Positions 13,910 to 27,500 of a stretch of 64,000 nucleotides of DNA are shown piece by piece; the stretch's first letter is position 1, and the number at the start of each line of letters is the position of its first letter. The notes under the pieces were generated by a model. It saw nothing but the letters and a program-made list of their open reading frames with translations, was not told the origin of the DNA and ran no database searches. The DNA lies in assembly GCA_947179485.1 (NCBI GenBank), contig OX359250.1, positions 7,545,873 through 7,609,872 on the forward strand. Reading direction: 5' to 3'. This stretch comes from Allacma fusca. Its lineage: Eukaryota > Arthropoda > Collembola > Symphypleona > Sminthuridae. A program made the translations under genes and the position numbers.

Positions 13910-16900
13910 CCTATCAAGTCCGAAAGGCTCTACAGGTAATAATAATTACAAAACTATACACAATCTCTAAAAAGTTACAAAATTAAAAATATAGTACAAG
14001 CACTCGTGTCCCACACTGCGGCCACTCTTCTAAATTCACACTCAAATGTCCTTTAATGTAATAAAGTGCTCTCAGAGGCTAATATGTTGGCCTGAGTCTT
14101 CAGTCTTCCCCTATCAAAGGCTTGAGAATTGCTACAGACCGAAGGTGTCCCTTTGGATTAACTTGGATCTCATTTTTAGTATTAACCTACACTTCTGGAT
14201 GGACCTTTTTAAATAATGAGGCAAATCCATACTCCAGACTCCCCGCAGATTGGCCTTGACTGACGGGACAAAAATGACAAAATATATTTATTTTTGTAAT
14301 TTTTTTTAGTGCTGCCAGCGTACCCGCGCTTTTTAATATTTATAAAAATATTTCTCCTCCTTCATGATAGATGGAAGTAACCATCGGATATTTATTTTGC
14401 ACCTACAACCCTTCAATAATTTTTTATCAGGGCAGGGATGCAGAGAATGGTGATATTTAATTTTTTTATAGTAATTATATGAACTCCAATCTTAATAATT
14501 AATGACGGAATGACCCTCATTTGAAGATTGTATATATTTTAGAGCCGAGCAGAGCACATTATTATTATTTAACAGACGTGACCTAAACCTCAGACGGGAC
14601 ACAGGAACGTTATTATTTTGGACTTGGAATATTTTGAAGCCCAATTGGAGTGTCATGTTTCGTGGGGAATGAAAGTTTTAAAGTAATATTTTTCAAAAAA
14701 ATATATTGCAGTAGAGTCCCTTGAAGAGCAGGGAGTAGCCCTGTAGATGAAACAAATTTGATTCTTACTGAATTTGAATGCTCTAATAGGGGAAAAAGTT
14801 ACAATTAAGTTGCAGAGAAATATTTCAAAATAATCTTGCTCGTATTGAGAGGATGCTATTTTAGGGGGATCTCTTTCGAAAAAGTAGATAGTATGTGGCA
14901 TCCGTCCATATCTTCAAAATTTAATCTAATTATTATTGTAAGTTCTCACTCGATGATTGTCAGTGCTTACCCTGGCAGCGAACTTGCTAATTGATTGGGG
15001 AGATTTCTGATGGGGAGGTGTAATTTTTGAGGAGCAATGACATTTATTCCTAATTTGAATTCATTACCGATTCACTGGTGATTGAATGGAGGTGTGGAGT
15101 GTTCCCTGGGAAAATTGTAGCATTGTAGGAATTGGGAAAAATAGCGTTGGTGAGGGGTAATGGGCAGTAGTTCCAAAGAATATTTTTTGGTTAGAACTAA
15201 ATTATAGCTTGAGAATGTACCCCCCTTGAACGTTTAAGACGATGGGTGGTTAGGCCCCTTGAGGACATTAAGAAAAATTGACAGTCAAACAGCCGGATAT
15301 TGGTGTTGCAACTTATCCTTCGCCCATATAGGGACAAGGGACAACCAGTCAATCACCCGTACACGTACAGGATTATTATTATTAGTTTTTTTTGCATGGA
15401 GGAGCAAAGGTGAGCCTCTACGGTAGATCTGGGATAGGATATAGGCCCACAGTTCCAGGGTGGAAAATCAAAATCAGAAATATGGGCACGGGCTCGGACA
15501 TCCAAATAATTATACGCTAGGATCAAAATCTGTGTAGGGCTTCAAAATCGTGCTCGGGATGAAGGAATACAGGCTAGGCCTCCTGAAATTACCCATGCTT
15601 AGAGGTATATTTCTTAGATTAGTTTAAATATTGCTGTTGTTTCTAATTTTATTTACTTGGAACTGGAGCTGATTCTATAATGTATTTTATTTGAGGCAGT
15701 TTTTTTGAAAATAAATAATCTGTAAACGTCTGGAATACACCCGTTTTTTCAAGCTAATGACCATATTGGCCTGGTGAATTTTTAAAAATATTTTCAAAAT
15801 TTCGTAAGCAAATTGTGAACAAATTGGATGGAGGAGTCAATAGTGTTTAAGTAGGCTACAGCACGCTGACTTACATGAATAAGGAGGAGAAAAAGCCTAT
15901 TGCGATTTGGAATCTATGCATTTAAATTTAATTCAAAAGTCAAATTTACAAAGGACAACTTTTTGAAGCATTATCATAACAAATGTACGCGTTCCATATC
16001 CCTATAATGCACTGTTAGTGTAGATGTACTTTGGAAAAATAAACTCAAATTTAAATGAAAAAATTGCTTAATTTTGGAACGTATAAAATATCCAGATTAC
16101 GGGTTTCAGAATTCCAGGAGTAATTCCCAGCGAAATTCCCCCGTCGTTACATCAGCGTTTATCTAGAGGGTGTGGGTGGGGGAGAGTAATGTGACTTCTA
16201 TTTGGTAATATCTAGGCAGGTCGTACCTTAAGCTAGTAGCATATATAGAATACCAGCATTAAGGGATTTCACCACACATTTTTAACTGAAATTATGGGCT
16301 GCTAAGGGGGGCCCAGAAGATTTCATTATTACAGGCAGCATATAGACTAGGGCTACGAAAAGGCTCACCTTTCGTCGGAGGAATGATTTTGGTAGTTTTG
16401 ATATAAGGAAACCGTAGTATGAATCTCAGCTTGGGGGACTCACATCATAGGATGTGTTTTGAAATTATCAAAACATTATCGTAGATGCCCCGATATTTAT
16501 AAATATTTTTATCTTAGTAAGACTTGAATGACTTCATTGAATAGAGTGACGACGTGGGGACCTTGTGTGTCACCTTCCCATTATATAAATGTTATACTGC
16601 GGCACTGAAATAATTCTATGGATAAGGTGGGATAGTGCACGTAACACAAGTGCACGTATTATCAAGAATTAAATAAAAACTGTGGAGAGGCTTAACCTTG
16701 AAAGCTTTTTATCTGAAAATAGATTGATACTTAGACATATGTATAATCCACAAGATGATTTACTGATGTTCCTACTTTTATGATTTAAAAACGTTTTAGT
16801 AGGTGTAATACGAGGCCAAATGAACATTTCCCATTGTTTCGATTTCTGAAGATAGGAAAGAAGCTGATAAAAGGCATGTTAGAGAGTATTATTGTGACTT

Positions 16901-19246
16901 GAGATAGTACAAGGGTAGGTTATTGATTGGAAGCCTCTTTGTAGGAAAAAAGTTGAAGTTTAGAGTTCTTCAAGTTTTGAATAAACTTGTATTTTGCTTT
17001 ACTTTTCCCCTGTTACAGGAGAATATATATATATATATATATATATGTAGTGAATTCGTGCGGGTGTAGTGGAGAGTCCAACATCCAGTCAGCATTTCAT
17101 TGGCTCGGTAGACTGGAGAAAGGTATCTTTGCCTTTTGTGCAGGTGACTCCGGGATTATTTTCCTTGCACGTCAGCTTTATCCTAGTCGTACGGAATGGA
17201 GGGGCTTATGTAGGATATAATTATGCACTATACGCTAGGGCATATGTGTATATACACTGTGCTGGCTTAAATTAGAATTCATCTCAAGTATTTCAGATAA
17301 GTTGATATAGTGCAGTGGCTTGGGTGAAGCTTTAATAAAATGGAATACTAAAAAATCATCATGCCATGGAGAACTGCTGCAGACAGTTGAACGTTGACAG
17401 TTTTCAAATAAAATACATACTTTTACTGGAATAATTACTTTCATTCAATCCTAGTGACTCTGAACAAGTTGAGGTTTGCCATGTGAAAGTACTTGAGCGA
17501 TAAACTTTGCCTCTCTCTCTCTCCCTCTCTTTGAATGTTTTTACATCAGAATTGTAGATTTGGAGACGAGTATGGGAGAGAAGAGCTGAGGACTCCCAAC
17601 TGAATTCAATCGTGACATGGTAACTTATTAACGAATCTATTGTGTAGAAATGGTATGATATTATCAGGAATGAAGCCGTTTCCACTGAGCACTGGACTAC
17701 TCTCAACACTAGCCGTACATATGTATGTAGCCTGAATCACTGATTTCAGTCATATGTTTCTGATACGAGAGTCACACGACTCTTACAATAGGTTTTTGGT
17801 TTATATCAACTTGGTAGCTGTCAAGGGTGGCGTGTACAAATTAATCGCATTTTCTCTCAGTCTTGGGGAATTAATAGGGAGTCAGATTAAAAAACGTAAC
17901 AGTTAGTTTTTCAGGAGCGAGTGAAACAATAAAATCCAGTCTAACACCCCTAGGTATCTTTTATTGTAATTTACGACATATGTAGACGGTATTTCTGGCT
18001 ATAACCGGATTTGGGTGAGTTTTTTTCCATTCGGAGAGGCTTTATTTATTCGAAGATCTATTCTTATGTAACTCTCACTGGACTGGCAGCACTTGTATCA
18101 TTTTAATGGACATTTTTGTACAAGGAAATACACCTAGTCACTGTAGTGAGCTCACTCTCGACCTTGAGAAGAATATTGCAGATACTGTAGTCTATAGGAT
18201 AGGGATCATGTTTACTGCGTACAGGACATGGAAGCTACCGGGAGCTTTCGCCATAAAAGTGTCTGCGCCAGCAGGACTCATCGTGCTTTTTGCTTTAAAG
18301 GAATAATCATATTGTGTGGTAAAGTGGAGTTATAGCAAACCCCACTCTACTGTGGTAGCCTGACTTATTTGCTGCGGCTGTAAAATGTAGTCATTTGCCA
18401 AGTGTTGCATATATATTGGAGAAGATTGTTGTGGACCATGTATCATTTCTCTGTGAGAATTATATTATTTGTATAAGTAAGAACGTATGCGGCTACAGAT
18501 TACAAACACTAAATTCTCGAAACTTTTCACATAAAAGATCTGTCATAGAAGGCTAGACTCTTGAAATAACAACAAATGCACCATTATTTATGCTTATTGA
18601 GTTTTCATACTTTGCATCGAAATCTGCCCAGAGAGGACTGACATATCTCCCAAGATTATACCCCAGAATCTCCTTCCTCTCTGCAGACAAAGGATGTAAC
18701 TATCCGAAGAACCAAAGTTACTTTCCATGTATTCCATAATGCGTTTCTCCGAGCTTGTATTAAAGTAGTAAATTTTTTCCAACGAATTTCCAGGTGGGGG
18801 AGAAAATATGCTTATAATAATATGTTATGTAGGAACATATCAATTGATTTTAGGAATCATTTTTACAGAAACCCTTTGGTGCTAAAAGGCTGGTTCTCGA
18901 GTGTGATAGTACAGCCAGAATCTTTTATGTATGTTTGAGCTCTTTTGAATCGATAATCGTTGCCGGCGTGTGCGCTATGTTGATCTTGAGCCTGTTGTGC
19001 AGACGGTCACAGTTTCCGCAACTACAGCAACGGCAACTTTTGCCTCGCCAGTTCTCAAGTTATTGTGGAAGACTTCGCTTCATTGACGCTGCTCAGCTGG
19101 GAAAGGGAAAAAATTCACCTCTTCCTCTCGTCGTAAAACAGAACATCACTAGAGTATTGACTTTTCCACTTCGCTCCATTTACGTTGCACCTTCCTGTCT
19201 GTCGCACATTCGAAACACCAACTACCCATCTTCGTGCTACTTCAAC
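13910..19246. other. Gene-free stretch with an AT microsatellite
   Basis: No exon of a known family was recognised on either strand. The stretch must contain the promoter of the minus-strand HTH-zipper gene just right of 13909 and that of the GST gene before 19247, but no clear core promoter motif was identified. A perfect AT dinucleotide run lies at 17023-17046. An open frame runs into the GST start from about 18850 and is discussed with that gene. Confidence 0.5.
17023..17046. repeat. (AT)n microsatellite
   Basis: Twelve uninterrupted AT dinucleotides lie in non-coding DNA. Confidence 0.9.
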
Positions 19247-22200
19247 ATGAGTTCAAAACATCTTGGTCCAGGTACGACAAATGTGGCTCTCCTTTCTTTA
19301 TAATCCTTCCGTCGTTAAGATATGATCTGGGAGTATTAATAATATGCTTTCATTTCTCTTCTCAACTTCGGTGTCTTTCCTATTGACATGTTTTTGCTAT
19401 CAGTCCAGGGACTTGTAGATACGTCTATGTAGTTACCATTATTCAAAGGCTTACATTTTTTTTTATTTTGTAGATAATTTTAAAGCCCTATGTATAATCT
19501 TATAGGTATCTCAGGTGTCAGACGCTTTTAAATCATTCCAAGTTTTTATGCGTCAAAGGCTTGAAGCTAATTGATTTTATCCAGCACCACATCTCGCGTA
19601 TTTGTGCTATGATCTACAATGTTTCCCATTTAATTTGTAGGATAGTTCCAACGGGATACTAATGGGTCTACTCTCTCCACTCTGGGTTAGTATGCATGCA
19701 TACAGTGAGTTGCGACTGGGCACATGATTTAGTTACCAGAGGATTAGTAACTATCTGGCGACTTAGACCTACAGCCAGTGCTAATAAAAGTTGGAGAGTT
19801 ACGGCGATTAGTGTAATTTTTCGCGAACGTGCTTCTTTAAATTCTGATAATAGGCTGTAGATAAACGAGTGAGTTCACGGTACCATTGCCAAGTATCATC
19901 GAACTTTTTTTTTTGGGGTTGAGAGAGCTTGAGGAATTGTTTGAGATAGTAATAAAAAAAATTAAATTGAATATCCTCGGAGGGACTATCGATTTGCTAA
20001 TTTTCGAGATTGCATGTGCCTTTTATTATACACTGAGTGGCACACAATTGGCTTACACAGGCGTACATAATCATACGGGTACGGAATACTAATGCTGATT
20101 GTGATTGTGAGCTGCCCCTGCGAAAAGTTGTTCTTTGCTCTCTTCTTCAATATACAATCCCATTTGAGAGCAAAGGACGCGTATACCTGAAAAGTAAAGA
20201 ATCCTTCCAAATTACGGATGGATTTTTGTTATTCAATGTAGAACAAGCCACATTTGCTATCCGGCCGTAATTTCCTACTTATGATTCGATACAGGATCCA
20301 GAGTTTGTGGAGATATTAGTAAATTAAGGGGAGGCAATTTGCATACTAACTGGAATGTCTTAAAAATTTATGGAACGTAGAAAAGAAGATTACTATCGAT
20401 TTCCCATTCTCATTGCTCCGTACAACATTATTTTGTGCATCAAGTTTCGTTTCTGCCTGGTATAGTGCAGCAGGGCTGTTCAGAAGCTATGCATGTTTTG
20501 AGGTACAAATACGAATTCAAATGGCAGTTAGGATGGTGGTTGCAACAAAATTAAGTTAGAACTCGACTCAAGTTAGGCGGTTTCCTGGGCTGCTCTCCGC
20601 ACAGTCCGCACCACAGTCTCATGGTTTACTCAACTCAAATGATTGAATCTCTGCTTTGTGGGAACTGATGTAAATGGGTTGTGTGGCTGAGCGTGAAATA
20701 ATTAATACGAGTATTAATTTTAATAGGCTCGTCTTGCCCCCCTCTGCAAGATGGAAAAATCCGAATTTATAGTATGAGATTCTGCCCTTATGCTCAACGT
20801 GCTCTCCTAGTTGCCATCGCTAAGAATGTGCCGTAAGTGAATTTTTTTTAGTGACATATGTATTTGCTTAATCAGACATTGGTGCGGTGTGGTATGAATA
20901 CGCTCTAAAGCGCTTTCCTTTTGTAACAAGCCCTTAACCTCAAAACCCTTTCCAGCGAAATTAATCCTTGCTTCTCACAATCAGCATACCCTTTTGCTTT
21001 CTATACAAAAACGTTAATAAAAAGGACAAAGCAAAATATAATACTGAGGCATTATGGCGACTTCACACAATGACATGGTTAATAATATGCTGTATTCTTG
21101 GTTGTAAGAAGTCAATTTTATAGCTCTTGTCGGGATCTGAAAGCATTTCCGCGAATCTGTTAATTAAACTCTGGAGGTCAGCATAACCATTATCAAATAT
21201 TATGAGATGGAACCCGCTCACCGTTTTTATCACGACCTCAGGAAATGTAGGGATAAAGTAAAAACTCCTGTGTAAATGGATTAAACATGAAAGAATGTAC
21301 TTTATTGTAGTTTTTGTAGCTGTAATAATTTATAATATGAATGCAGCTTTAATGTATTATGTCAGTTTAGTCAGTCATACTGGCCTGCATAAATTTGCAA
21401 ACAGATCAGTTGTTACGGTAAACCGAGGTAGCAGTGGGAGTTGCGAAGTATTAAATATTATCGTTGGTATTAAAATATCATGATGAAGGGTTTGGGTCTG
21501 GACGTCATGCTTCCGACAGTTAATTATACAGGGTTAGGCGGTAGAGTATACGAAACAAAATAAATGTGACTCGTTGTTATCACCATCAACTTAATGACTT
21601 GGTAATTTGTTTATTTTGAATCGCTTGATGATATCATTTGTCAAATCTGGCACGAGCAGTACGATAAGACAAACAAGTAGTTTGTGACCGATAATAAAGA
21701 GTTATTGACGTAATAAAACAACTTTCTGAACAGGCATGACGTTGTCAATGTTAACTTAAAGAAGAAGCCGGAATGGATATTTGAGTTGAATCCATTGGGA
21801 AAAGTTCCGACAATTCAACTGAATTCAAAAGACGTTCTCTATGAGAGCTTAATTGTGGCCGATTTCCTTGATGAGGCGTACCCGGGAAGGCAGTTGCAAG
21901 CCGCCGATCCTAAGCAAAAAGCTCTTGATCGGATCTTGGTGGAGAATTTTGGCAAAGTAATCTTTCTATGCAGCACTATATTTCTTGCATTTTGATGCAG
22001 AAAATAATTTGATATAGATGCAAAGTTCCGCGAGCCAAGCTGAAATGATGGAAAAACTTAACATTGTGTGCTTATATGTATGTATCGTTTGCATATGTTT
22101 TCAGGTTCCAGTGCATTTCTATAAGCTTATGTTTGCTGGCGGAAACGAGGAGGAAGTCAAAACTCACATTCAAGGAATCCGTGAAAGTTTAGCTCCATTC

Positions 22201-22716
22201 GAGAAGGAGTTGGAGAAACGTGGAACTACATTCTTTGGAGGTAACATCATTTGCTTTATTCCAAAAGAAATCATGTAGCTTGGTGAAATGTTATGATATA
22301 ATTTGTGATGGCCATATTCAGTAATTTTGCTTAGCTCAGAATGTCTCTCAGTCTCACTAAAATAATTTCAATCCAGGTAACGATAACCCAGGAATGGCAG
22401 ATTACATGATTTGGCCTTGGATTGAACGCCTACCAGTTGTGAAATTATACCACCCCGATCTTTCTGATTACGAAAATGCCAAAAAAGAAAATCCAAGATT
22501 GGTAAGGAGAGTATATCAAATACTGTATAGCTGTAATAGACTAATAGTTTAGATGAAATTGAGTAACGCAACTTTATGTAATAGGAAAATTGGCGTCAAG
22601 CAATGAAAGAAGATGCAGCTGTAAAGACGTTCTATCTTACCCCAGAGCAGCATCAGAGATTCATCACTAGCCACTTTGGAAATGAAGTCCCCGATTACGA
22701 TTTTCTAGATGAGTAG
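19247..22716 (+). CDS. GSTO: Omega-class glutathione S-transferase
   Basis: This is a cytosolic thiol transferase or dehydroascorbate reductase type enzyme; insect relatives include pyrimidodiazepine synthase of eye-pigment synthesis. Six exons join in phase: 19247-19271, 20727-20832, 21734-21956, 22105-22240, 22377-22501 and 22585-22716, giving 248 residues. The N-terminal [10 protein letters not shown] and the thioredoxin-fold segment [11 protein letters not shown] are class hallmarks. Cys28 is the expected catalytic cysteine, where most GST classes use Tyr or Ser. The glutathione-site segments GKVPTIQ and [12 protein letters not shown] follow. The all-alpha C-terminal domain contains [12 protein letters not shown]. 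The start at 19247 matches the family. An in-frame ATG at 18977 would add 90 residues. AATAAA signals lie at 22833 and 22923. The class call is firm; the exact substrate is not shown by the sequence. Confidence 0.93.
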
Positions 22717-24490
22717 ATTAAAGCAATTTGTACTTCAAACATATCTTTAGGGGAGATTTGCAACAATTTCAATACACTTTCAAATATTATTACAAGTGAC
22801 GCTATATTATGCAATTAAGAACTGTCGACAATAATAAAGAGTTAACATAATCATGATATAATGTAGAAAACGTGATAAAACAATCAGTAAAATGATGCTA
22901 CCTTACTTAATTAGTCTGATGAAATAAAATGACATTTTGCGATTCAAATATTATTATCTTCCAACAACTCTATAACAGTAATGCAAGTTGTGTGAGTATG
23001 ATTGAATATGAAATTAAGGGAGTTCTTGTGGAAAACGGTAATGTAATCAATCGAATTCTTTCTAAACAAAATTGTTGTTCATAAAATATGTATTGGGAAA
23101 ACAAACGAAATAAAACCATAATTGCTTTGCACGGCTTTGAACAAAAACCATTCTTCTCATATTTATTCCTCCTCGCTCGTTCCACAAATTATAGAGAGAA
23201 AAACCTGCCACAAAGTAAGTCTAGAAGCTGATTCTAAACCAATATACTTTCCTACCACGAACTAACGTATGTATGTGTATTATGTGGCACGGGAATAATA
23301 CGTTATTTTTAAAAGATGGTTAACGTATATTACAATTTATACTATTGTACAGAAAAGTCGCTACTCTGTCTATCAGACTGTCTTCATCTCCAGAGGTTCA
23401 TTTAGCAATGTGGACGTAAACCCCTGTTATAGGGAAAAGTAATTATGAAGCTTCACAAATGAACGGCTTGGCTTTTCATTCACTTTATGCAATATACATC
23501 CAGTGAGCTGGAGCAAGGTTTTTTTCCTCAATACAAGAAGCAAGGCTGCAGGCTTATAATAACAATATATTCATAAAACTTAAGGGCAACTGGAACTCTC
23601 ACGTTTAGCTACAATCACAGCCAAAACGAATCTTAAAGCAGGCGTATTAAAATTTGAATACGTAAACCATACTTCAGTGGAATTATAAACATAATTGCGA
23701 ACACTGTGATTATTTCCTTTTATTCCAATAAAAGCTACCGCTTTTTAAAAGCATTTTACTGAAGAAGAACCGTACTACTTTCACATCACTCTATCTTATG
23801 ACTTCTTGAGCTTCATGTTGGTTCCTCGTTCCTCTACAAACCTATGCGAGGTGCCTAGATTTGCGTAAAGAAATCTTATGACGAAACCCTAACCGTAAAT
23901 CCAAGGGATTCAGTCCAATGACGTTGTGGAGATATGCTGCACTGGATCATTAGAAGAGCATCAGGATTGTATATAGGGTTTACTATTGTAGATTAATGTA
24001 GCAAGTAAAACCATGAAAACTTACTGCACTCTTGTATGAAAATGCCGGTCTGTGCACTAATAAAGTTTGAAGTGTATGTAGATCTGCTGCACTTGAAGTT
24101 CTCGGTCAACATCAAAACAAATGTTTGTGTGGATTATGAGAACGTAAATGGAAATACTAGGTGCTAGCTATGACTGTTTTAAGGGTCAACAGCAATACCA
24201 GCATGAGTAGCTGTCATCAGGCAGGAAGATTCGTGCTCATAAGATCATAAACAAAGAGCTCTACACTTAAACCTTACCATGATCCCTTCATATCCGGGCA
24301 GCAATAAACAACGAAAACTTCACATGTTCGCGGCATGGACACGCACAGCCTTTTTGCAAATTATTATATGTGAAAAATCATATTAAACCCATTAACTGGA
24401 TTAGGGTAGATAAACAAGCATTTGCCAGAATCTGCAAATTTTAAATAGATAACTAGTAGAATGACGTTAAAAGATTGCGACTCCTGCAAG
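22717..24490. other. GST 3' UTR and intergenic DNA
   Basis: AATAAA signals at 22833-22838 and 22923-22928 likely end the GST transcript. The remainder to the TATA box of the next gene shows no recognisable exon, repeat or RNA gene. Confidence 0.6.
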
Positions 24491-24498
24491 TATAAATA
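24491..24498 (+). promoter_or_regulatory. TATA box of the proline-rich repeat gene
   Basis: TATAAATA is followed 32 bases downstream by an initiator-like TCATTC whose A is at 24523. This predicts a 5' leader of about 52 nt before the ATG at 24575. It also argues against the in-frame ATG at 24461, which lies upstream of the TATA box. A strong TATA promoter suits a highly or tissue-specifically expressed secreted product. Confidence 0.7.
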
Positions 24499-24574
24499 CT
24501 CGGCCAAGTTGTTCCAAAAATCATTCGAACAAGCAACTTCATTGTTTGAGGAAAATATAGACAAACCTTTCAAA

Positions 24575-27500
24575 ATGTTGAAATCACTTTACATTTTCGC
24601 TTTCGGTTTAGCCATTCTGGCTAACGCCGAAGACAAAATTACTGGATTCAACACCCAGACCAACACTATCTTGGGAACCAGTGGTAAAATCCTTATCGAA
24701 ACCATTCTTACACCCGAGGTAGAAGAATCTGCTGAAGAACCTAGCTTCCAACTACCAAGCAGGCCAGGCTACAGACCATCTATCCCAATTATTGAGGAAC
24801 CGTCTCCACTTCCTGTTGTTAACCCTGAAGTAAAACCGGTGTTCCCAGTGGTATCACCCGGTGTTCAACCAGTCCACCCTATCGTAATCCCAGGAGTTCA
24901 ACCAGTCCATCCTATCGTAATCCCAGGAGTTCAGCCTGTTTTCCCCATTGTAAACCCAGTTCAACCTCGCCCTCCAATAATTGAAGAAAGTGAGCACTCT
25001 CTCATCCCAATTGTCCGTCCACAACCAGGAGTTCTCCCAATTGAACAAAGACCAAAACCAATTGTTTTCCCAATTGTTGAAGAACCTCAACCAGTCATCA
25101 GCCCAATTGTTCGCCCATCTCCAATTATTACTCCAATTGTAGGCCCATCTCCAGTAATCACTCCAATCCAACCTCGTCCTCCAATAATTGAGGAAAGTGA
25201 GCATTCTCTCATCCCAATTGTCCGTCCCCAGCCAGGAGTTCTCCCAATTGAACAAAGACCAAAACCAATTGTTTTCCCAATTATTGAAGAACCTCAACCA
25301 GTTATCAGCCCAATTGTTGGCCCATCTCCAGTCATCAGCCCAATTGTTGGCCCATCTCCAGTCATCACTCCAATTGAAGGACCAAAACCGGTAATCAGCC
25401 CAATTGTGAAACCCCAACCAGGTATCCTCCCAATTGTTCGACCATACCCAGGAGTTCTCCCAATTGAGCGACCATCTCCAGTCATCACTCCGATTGAAGG
25501 ACCAAAACCAGTTATCAGCCCAATTGTGAAGCCACAACCTGTCATTCTCCCAATTGAGGGACCAAAACCAGTCATCACTCCAATTGAAGGACCAAAGCCA
25601 GTTATCAGCCCAATTGTGAAGCCAACCCCAGGAATCCTCCCAATTGTCCGACCATCTCCAGTCATCCTTCCAATTGACGGACCATCTCCAGTTATCCTCC
25701 CAATTGAAGGACCAAAGCCAGTCATCAGCCCAATTGTGAAGCCACAACCAGTCATCCGACCAATTGACGGACCATCTCCAGTCATCCTCCCAATCGAGGG
25801 ACCAAAACCAGTTATCACTCCAATTGAAGGACCAAAACCAGTCATCAGCCCAATTGTGAAACCACAACCAGGTATCCTCCCAATTGTTCGACCATACCCA
25901 GGATTTATTCCCATTGACGAACCTTCTCCAGTTATCCTCCCAATTGAAGGACCAAAACCAGTCATCAGCCCAATTGTTGGCCCATCTCCAATCATCACCC
26001 CAATTGTGAAACCACAACCTGGTATCCTCCCAATTGTTCGACCATACCCAGGATTTATTCCAATTGACGAACCTTCTCCAGTTATCCTCCCAATTGAAGG
26101 ACCAAAACCAGTTATCACTCCAATTGAAGGACCAAAACCAGTTATCACTCCAATTGAAGGACCAAAACCAGTTATCACTCCAATTGTGAAACCACAACCA
26201 GGTATCCTCCCAATTGTTCGACCATACCCAGGAGTTCTTCCAATTGTAGGACCATCTCCAGTTATCACTCCAATTGAAGGACCAAAGCCAGTCATCAGCC
26301 CAATTGTGAAACCAACCCCAGGAATCCTCCCAATTGTCCGACCATCTCCGGTCATCCTCCCAATTGACGGACCATCTCCAGTTATCCTCCCAATTGAAGG
26401 ACCAAAGCCAGTCATCAGCCCAATTGTGAAACCAACCCCAGGAATCCTCCCAATTGTCCGACCATACCCAGGAGTTCTCCCAATTGAGAAACCATCTCCA
26501 GTCATCCTCCCAATTGAAGGACCAAAGCCAGTCATCACTCCAATCGTTGGACCATCTCCAGTCATCACTCCAATTGAGGGACCGAAACCAGTGATCAGCC
26601 CAATTGTGAAACCAACCCCAGGAATCCTCCCAATTGTCCGACCACAACCTGTCATCCTCCCAATTGACGGACCATCTCCAGTGATCCTGCCAATTGAAGG
26701 ACCAAAGCCAGTCATCACTCCAATCGTTGGACCATCTCCAGTCATCACTCCAATTGAGGGACCAAAGCCAGTGATCAGCCCAATTGTGAAACCAACCCCA
26801 GGAATCCTCCCAATTGTCCGACCATCTCCGGTCATCCTCCCAATTGACGGACCATCTCCAGTTATCCTCCCAATTGAAGGACCAAAGCCAGTCATCAGCC
26901 CAATTGTGAAACCAACCCCAGGAATCCTCCCAATTGTCCGACCATACCCAGGAGTTCTCCCAATTGAGAGACCATCTCCAGTGATCCTCCCAATTGAAGG
27001 ACCAAAGCCAGTCATCACTCCAATCGTTGGACCATCTCCAGTCATCACTCCAATCGTTGGACCATATCCAGTCATTACTCCAATTGAGGGACCAAAGCCA
27101 GTGATCAGCCCAATTGTGAAACCAACCCCAGGAATCCTCCCAATTGTCCGACCATCTCCAGTCATCCTCCCAATTGACGGACCATCTCCAGTGATCCTCC
27201 CAATTGAAGGACCAAAGCCAGTCATCACTCCAATCGTTGGACCATCTCCAGTCATCACTCCAATTGAGGGACCAAAGCCAGTGATCAGCCCAATTGTGAA
27301 ACCAACCCCAGGAATCCTCCCAATTGTCCGACCACAACCTGTCATCCTCCCAATTGACGGACCATCTCCAGTCATCACTCCAATCGTTGGACCATCTCCA
27401 GTCATCCTCCCAATTGAAGGACCAAAACCAGTGATCACTCCAATTGTGAAACCAACCCCAGGAATCCTCCCAATTGTCCGACCACAACCTGTCATCCTCC

